Below, piece after piece: positions 61,508 through 64,000 of a stretch of 64,000 nucleotides of DNA. Numbering within the stretch: position 1 is the first letter of the stretch; each line of letters begins with the position of its first letter. Under the pieces are notes generated by a model. The model searched no databases and was not told the origin of the DNA. It saw nothing but the letters and a program-made list of their open reading frames with translations. Both the position numbers and the translations under genes were made by a program. The stretch is from Ktedonobacter sp. SOSP1-85 (lineage in GTDB: Bacteria; Chloroflexota; Ktedonobacteria; Ktedonobacterales; Ktedonobacteraceae), in assembly GCF_016587415.1 (NCBI RefSeq), contig NZ_BNJI01000001.1, forward strand, positions 1,031,501-1,095,500, given 5' to 3'.

Positions 61508-61966
61508 CTACCAGCCGCCTCCCCAGCCTCCTCCCCAACCGGGACCCCAACCACCGCCGCGCCAGCCCCAGCCTCCTCCCCAGCCAGGTCCCCATCCGCC
61601 ACCGCGCCAGCCCCAACGGGGTCCCCAACCCCAGCTACTTCGCCAGCCCCAACCGCCTCCCCAACCGGGTCCCCAGCCTCCACCGCGCCAGCCCCAGCCG
61701 CCTCCCCAACCAGGTCCCCAGCCGCCGCCACGCCAGCCCCAGCCGCCGCCGCGCCAACCCCAGCCTCCACCACGCCAGCCGCCTCCCCAGCCAGGCCCCC
61801 ACTGTATAGCGTGGCTACCTATATTTACGGTTATGGGGGTCTGCACCTTCGTGGATGCGAGGGTGGCTGCGGATGTGCTTGTTGCTGTGGTTATGACTAA
61901 GGCGATAGCAAAGACAGTGCTAAGGAGGGCTAGACAGAGAGTTTTCCGTAGAACGGAGTGTTTCAT
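61508..61966 (-). CDS. Secreted Gly/Trp-rich repeat protein
   Basis: A 152-residue protein. Residues 1-34 form a signal peptide (KHSVLRKTLCLALLSTVFAI, ends TSTSAA). After a short spacer (TVNIGSHAIQW) the remaining 100 residues are almost only Gly, Trp, Arg, Pro and Ser, in tandem units such as GWGWRGGGWGPGWGG. No other amino acid occurs for long stretches. AAGGAAAAG precedes ATG 61966. Codons repeat as well, so the DNA is a C-rich tandem repeat on the + strand. Function unknown; might be a surface or matrix protein, or an amyloid-like one. Confidence 0.8.
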   Translation of the reverse strand: MKHSVLRKTLCLALLSTVFAIALVITTATSTSAATLASTKVQTPITVNIGSHAIQWGPGWGGGWRGGGWGWRGGGWGWRGGGWGPGWGGGWGWRGGGWGPGWGGGWGWRSSWGWGPRWGWRGGGWGPGWGGGWGWRGGGWGPGWGGGWGGGW

Positions 61967-62169
61967 GTCTTTTCCTTGTACTGCACCTGTGTTCATCCAC
62001 AGTTGTCGTCTACGCTATTTAAGAACGCTACTACGAAGTGTGACTTCCAGGAGAGCACTATAGGGTCATTGCTTGCGATATATTATTATATAGACTGATA
62101 CAAACTCATGAGAGCAGTGCGCTACTTACTACCCTAAAGGGCACAGGGGACGCGGCTACGCTGGTGGAG

Positions 62170-62340
62170 ATGGTAAAGCAGGGGTTAACAAATGCTGGGC
62201 GAGCGTTTACCCGCGAGGAGATACGAAGAATGCTCGGTATTGGCAGAGCGTTTACTAAGATCTTATTCCGAAACCCAACGTCACTGGCGTGTCTAGCGCT
62301 TCGCGCTCAGGGTTTTCGGAGAAGAAGTAAAGGGAGATAA
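62170..62340 (+). CDS. Possible short frame leading into repeat D
   Basis: A 56-residue frame that starts MVKQGLTNAGRAFTREEIRR and continues MLGIGRAFTKIL, then runs through the family D repeat (FRNPTSLACLALRAQGFRRR) and stops 1 nt before the protease start. The first 33 residues look like a helix-turn-helix fragment; the rest is translated repeat. The open frame extends upstream without start codon. Probably a gene remnant cut by a repeat. Confidence 0.3.
   Translation: MVKQGLTNAGRAFTREEIRRMLGIGRAFTKILFRNPTSLACLALRAQGFRRRSKGR
62261..62319. repeat. Family D palindrome upstream of the aspartic protease
   Basis: CTTATTCCGAAACCCAACGT and the following CACTGGCGTGTCTAGCGCTT, CGCGCTCAGGGTTTTCGGA match the reverse complement of the copies at 9167 and 23963. 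It ends 22 nt before ATG 62342. Confidence 0.82.
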
Positions 62341-62341
62341 C

Positions 62342-63148
62342 ATGAACGGATTCGATTTGATTATCAGGCCGGATGAAGCAGATAGCGATGCTGCCGAAGT
62401 CCTTGTTGACGGAACAATTGGCGGCTCTCCTTACCGTTTTCTTCTCGATACTGGTGCAGCGACAAGCAGCATTACCTTCGACGATTATACATCCACATTC
62501 GATTGCATCGAGAAGAGGGACTCATCAGGAGTTTTTGCAGCAGGCCACCTGGAGTTGATTCGGGTCCCAATGATTGAGCTTGGCCCGATCTGCAAACACG
62601 ACGTTTTGCTCAATCGTGTGGAAGCCAATCACTCTGTGAGAGCAAATTTGATCGGGATGGATCTTCTCAAAGACTCTTGCTGCCACTTTTTATTTGATGA
62701 ACAGAGGGTCGTCATTCAAGATGAACCGGAGTCTAGCTCGCCTTTTCAAGAGCTGATTCTGGACAAGAAGTTTCATCCTTACGTGACTATGCGGTTCGGA
62801 GAGATCGAGGCGGCAGCAGTATGGGATACTGGGGCTGGAATAACCCTGGCAGACATGAGCTTTATCAAAAAGTATCCCGTTTTTTTTCAGGAAGTAGGAC
62901 AATCTCAAGGAACAGACTCGACAGGAACCCAGGTGGAAACGCCTCTCTTCATCATGACGTCTCCTATCATTGGGAATTATGCGTTTTCGCCTCATAAAGT
63001 AGCTGGAGTTGACCTGTCGCACGTGAATTCCCATATCGACATACCTATGGATTTGATCCTGGGCTATACTACGCTGCGTCAAGCGAATTGGCTGTTCGAT
63101 TTTCCCCGCAAGAGATGGGCGATTTCAAAACGAGTCAGTGACCAATAA
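62342..63148 (+). CDS. Retropepsin-like aspartic protease with two DTGA motifs
   Basis: A 268-residue protein with two similar halves. The first half has FLLDTGAATSSITFDDY near residue 35, the second AAVWDTGAGITLADMSFI near residue 160. Each half also has the hydrophobic-Gly pattern of the second strand (ANLIGMDLLKD in the first, LILGYTTLRQ in the second). Bacterial retropepsin-like proteins usually have one DTG per chain and dimerise; two in one chain would allow a pepsin-like single-chain enzyme. No signal peptide. AAAGGGAGAT precedes ATG. Substrate unknown. Confidence 0.82.
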   Translation: MNGFDLIIRPDEADSDAAEVLVDGTIGGSPYRFLLDTGAATSSITFDDYTSTFDCIEKRDSSGVFAAGHLELIRVPMIELGPICKHDVLLNRVEANHSVRANLIGMDLLKDSCCHFLFDEQRVVIQDEPESSSPFQELILDKKFHPYVTMRFGEIEAAAVWDTGAGITLADMSFIKKYPVFFQEVGQSQGTDSTGTQVETPLFIMTSPIIGNYAFSPHKVAGVDLSHVNSHIDIPMDLILGYTTLRQANWLFDFPRKRWAISKRVSDQ

Positions 63149-63372
63149 TGAGAGTTGATCATCACTGATCTTGATTTGAGGATGAGCTAAAAATGGCTCT
63201 GTTTGAGAGGAGGCGCCGTGGGGGACGACATTGCTGAAGTACACAGCTACGCGATTGTTACCTGGCTGGGAGGAGGGGGGCCTGCGTGTAAATACCATTG
63301 ATAGCAGTGGCGAGTAAGCGTTTTTTGCTGGGCAGTAAACAATACACCCTGCGAGATGTTGAATAGGAACGT

Positions 63373-63426
63373 TTTGGGCTGCGCCTACAGGCGATTAATC
63401 GCCTTTGGACGCGCTAAAGCGGGTCC
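63373..63426. repeat. Family E copy in reverse orientation
   Basis: CTGCGCCTACAGGCGATTAA, TCGCCTTTGGACGCGCTAAA, GCGGGTCCCTACC is the reverse complement of the 58231 copy with few changes. The stretch 63149-63372 before it holds no supported gene. Confidence 0.8.
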
Positions 63427-63523
63427 CTACCAGAATTTCGTCGCGTTTTGCGAGCAAGGTGTTGTCGCGTTTTGTGGGCAAGGTGTTATTGCGCTTATGG
63501 ACAAGCTGAATGAGGTAGGCGCT

Positions 63524-64000
63524 ATGCTGGTTGCGTATGGACCGGAGGGTCAGACGGTGGTGGCGAGCGAGACGCCACTGGAACAATTGCAGGAGTGGTC
63601 GCGGGACAGGCGGTTGCAGTGTCCGAATTGTCGGGGAGTGGTGCATCTGCGCGGCGGTGGGGCGAAGCGGATGCAGCCGCATTTCGCGCACCAGCGGGGG
63701 GAGTGTGCGTGGAGCACGGAGGGGGAGTCGGTACAGCATATGCGGGGGAAGGCGGTGCTGGCCAGGTGGTTGAAGGGGCAGTTTCCCGAGGCGCAGGTGA
63801 CGCTGGAGGAGAGGTTGCCAGAGCCGAACCGAATCGCGGACGTTTTTGTGCGGCATACGGATGGGCTGTGCCAGGCGGTGGAGTATCAGTGCGCGCCCCT
63901 GGAGATCGAGGAGTGGCAGATGCGCCACGAGGCCTACCGCAAGGCGGGCATTATAGATACCTGGATTATTGGCAGCAATCGGCGCGAGAAGCAGGAGGCC
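63524..64000 (+). CDS. CoiA-like protein (3' end outside window)
   Basis: The frame is open to the last base. After a short start comes a zinc-type segment LQCPNCRGVVHLRG with RMQPHFAHQRGECAW, then VQHMRGKAVLARWLKGQFP, and a nuclease-like part with NRIADVFVRHTDG and AVEYQCAPLEIEEWQMRHEA, ending GIIDTWIIGSNR. This order (zinc finger, Asp, Glu-x-Gln) is that of CoiA competence proteins, which have a PD-(D/E)xK-like fold and act on incoming DNA. ATG 63524 has GAGGTAGG 4 nt before it; ATG 63497 is the alternative start. Confidence 0.82.
   Translation, partial: MLVAYGPEGQTVVASETPLEQLQEWSRDRRLQCPNCRGVVHLRGGGAKRMQPHFAHQRGECAWSTEGESVQHMRGKAVLARWLKGQFPEAQVTLEERLPEPNRIADVFVRHTDGLCQAVEYQCAPLEIEEWQMRHEAYRKAGIIDTWIIGSNRREKQEA

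Noticed and set aside
61388..62063. Two + strand Pro-rich frames opposite the Gly/Trp protein
   Set aside because: They are mirror frames of the repeat; the minus frame has a signal peptide, ribosome-binding site and terminator.
1..64000. tRNA or rRNA genes
   Set aside because: None of the stretches between genes showed the conserved T-loop GGTTCGAATCC-type signal or rRNA-like sequence by eye; a covariance search could still find one.

Overview
The window reads like a chromosome segment of a free-living Ktedonobacteria-type member of the Chloroflexota. This is an inference from gene content: an aerobic CO/xanthine-dehydrogenase cluster of the form II type, Pro/Gln-rich extensions on MurJ, LCP and zinc-ribbon proteins, a pseudokinase-FHA protein, a TPR/roadblock pair, Y1/TnpB insertion sequences and moderately high GC. 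No rRNA, tRNA or CRISPR array was found by eye.

Layout. 1-9.1 kb: molybdenum hydroxylase cluster on + (coxL-like, cut by the window start; coxM-like; a MoxR ATPase; a VWA CoxE-like protein; two XdhC/CoxI proteins). A DoxX protein, an M29 aminopeptidase and a chimeric transposase/methyltransferase remnant lie inside it. 9.3-12.7 kb: an LCP cell-wall protein with a frameshift in a C6 tract, a peroxiredoxin, a membrane protein and an HxlR regulator with a clear operator-like inverted repeat. 12.8-15.6 kb: a leucine-dehydrogenase-type gene split exactly in frame by a complete IS200/IS605 element (tnpA+tnpB). 15.8-25 kb: IclR regulator (C-terminus lost), methyltransferases, pseudokinase-FHA, an encapsulated-ferritin-like protein, homoserine dehydrogenase, MurJ and a fatty-acid desaturase. 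25-37 kb: ManC, a CysRS-tail/GT2 fusion, PepF, G6PDH, a coiled-coil membrane protein, an alpha/beta hydrolase and a CrtI-type oxidoreductase. 37-40 kb: a second tnpB element interrupted by one in-frame TGA, then a secreted lysozyme-like protein. 40-57 kb: PncB, CPBP protease, isochorismatase-like hydrolase, Ndk, roadblock/TPR pair, M16 protease, zinc-ribbon protein, fused 2-oxoacid dehydrogenase E1 and GH42 beta-galactosidase. 57-64 kb is more accessory: Nudix, amidohydrolase, a RecA-like ATPase with winged helix, a Gly/Trp-only secreted protein, a double retropepsin-like protease and a CoiA-like protein cut by the window end.

The most striking signal is not a gene. Intergenic spaces carry several families of palindromes. 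Very long, almost perfect hairpins (23-39 bp stems, mostly 3-nt loops) sit at 3' ends of genes. Their stem sequences are unrelated from copy to copy, but at least three share a conserved tail that itself folds into a small hairpin with a GCA loop. A different palindrome of about 55 bp (called D here) sits a short distance upstream of four start codons. Three further families (A, B, E) are dispersed, one of them piled up at 58.1-58.5 kb. These repeats are the best candidate here for an undescribed system.
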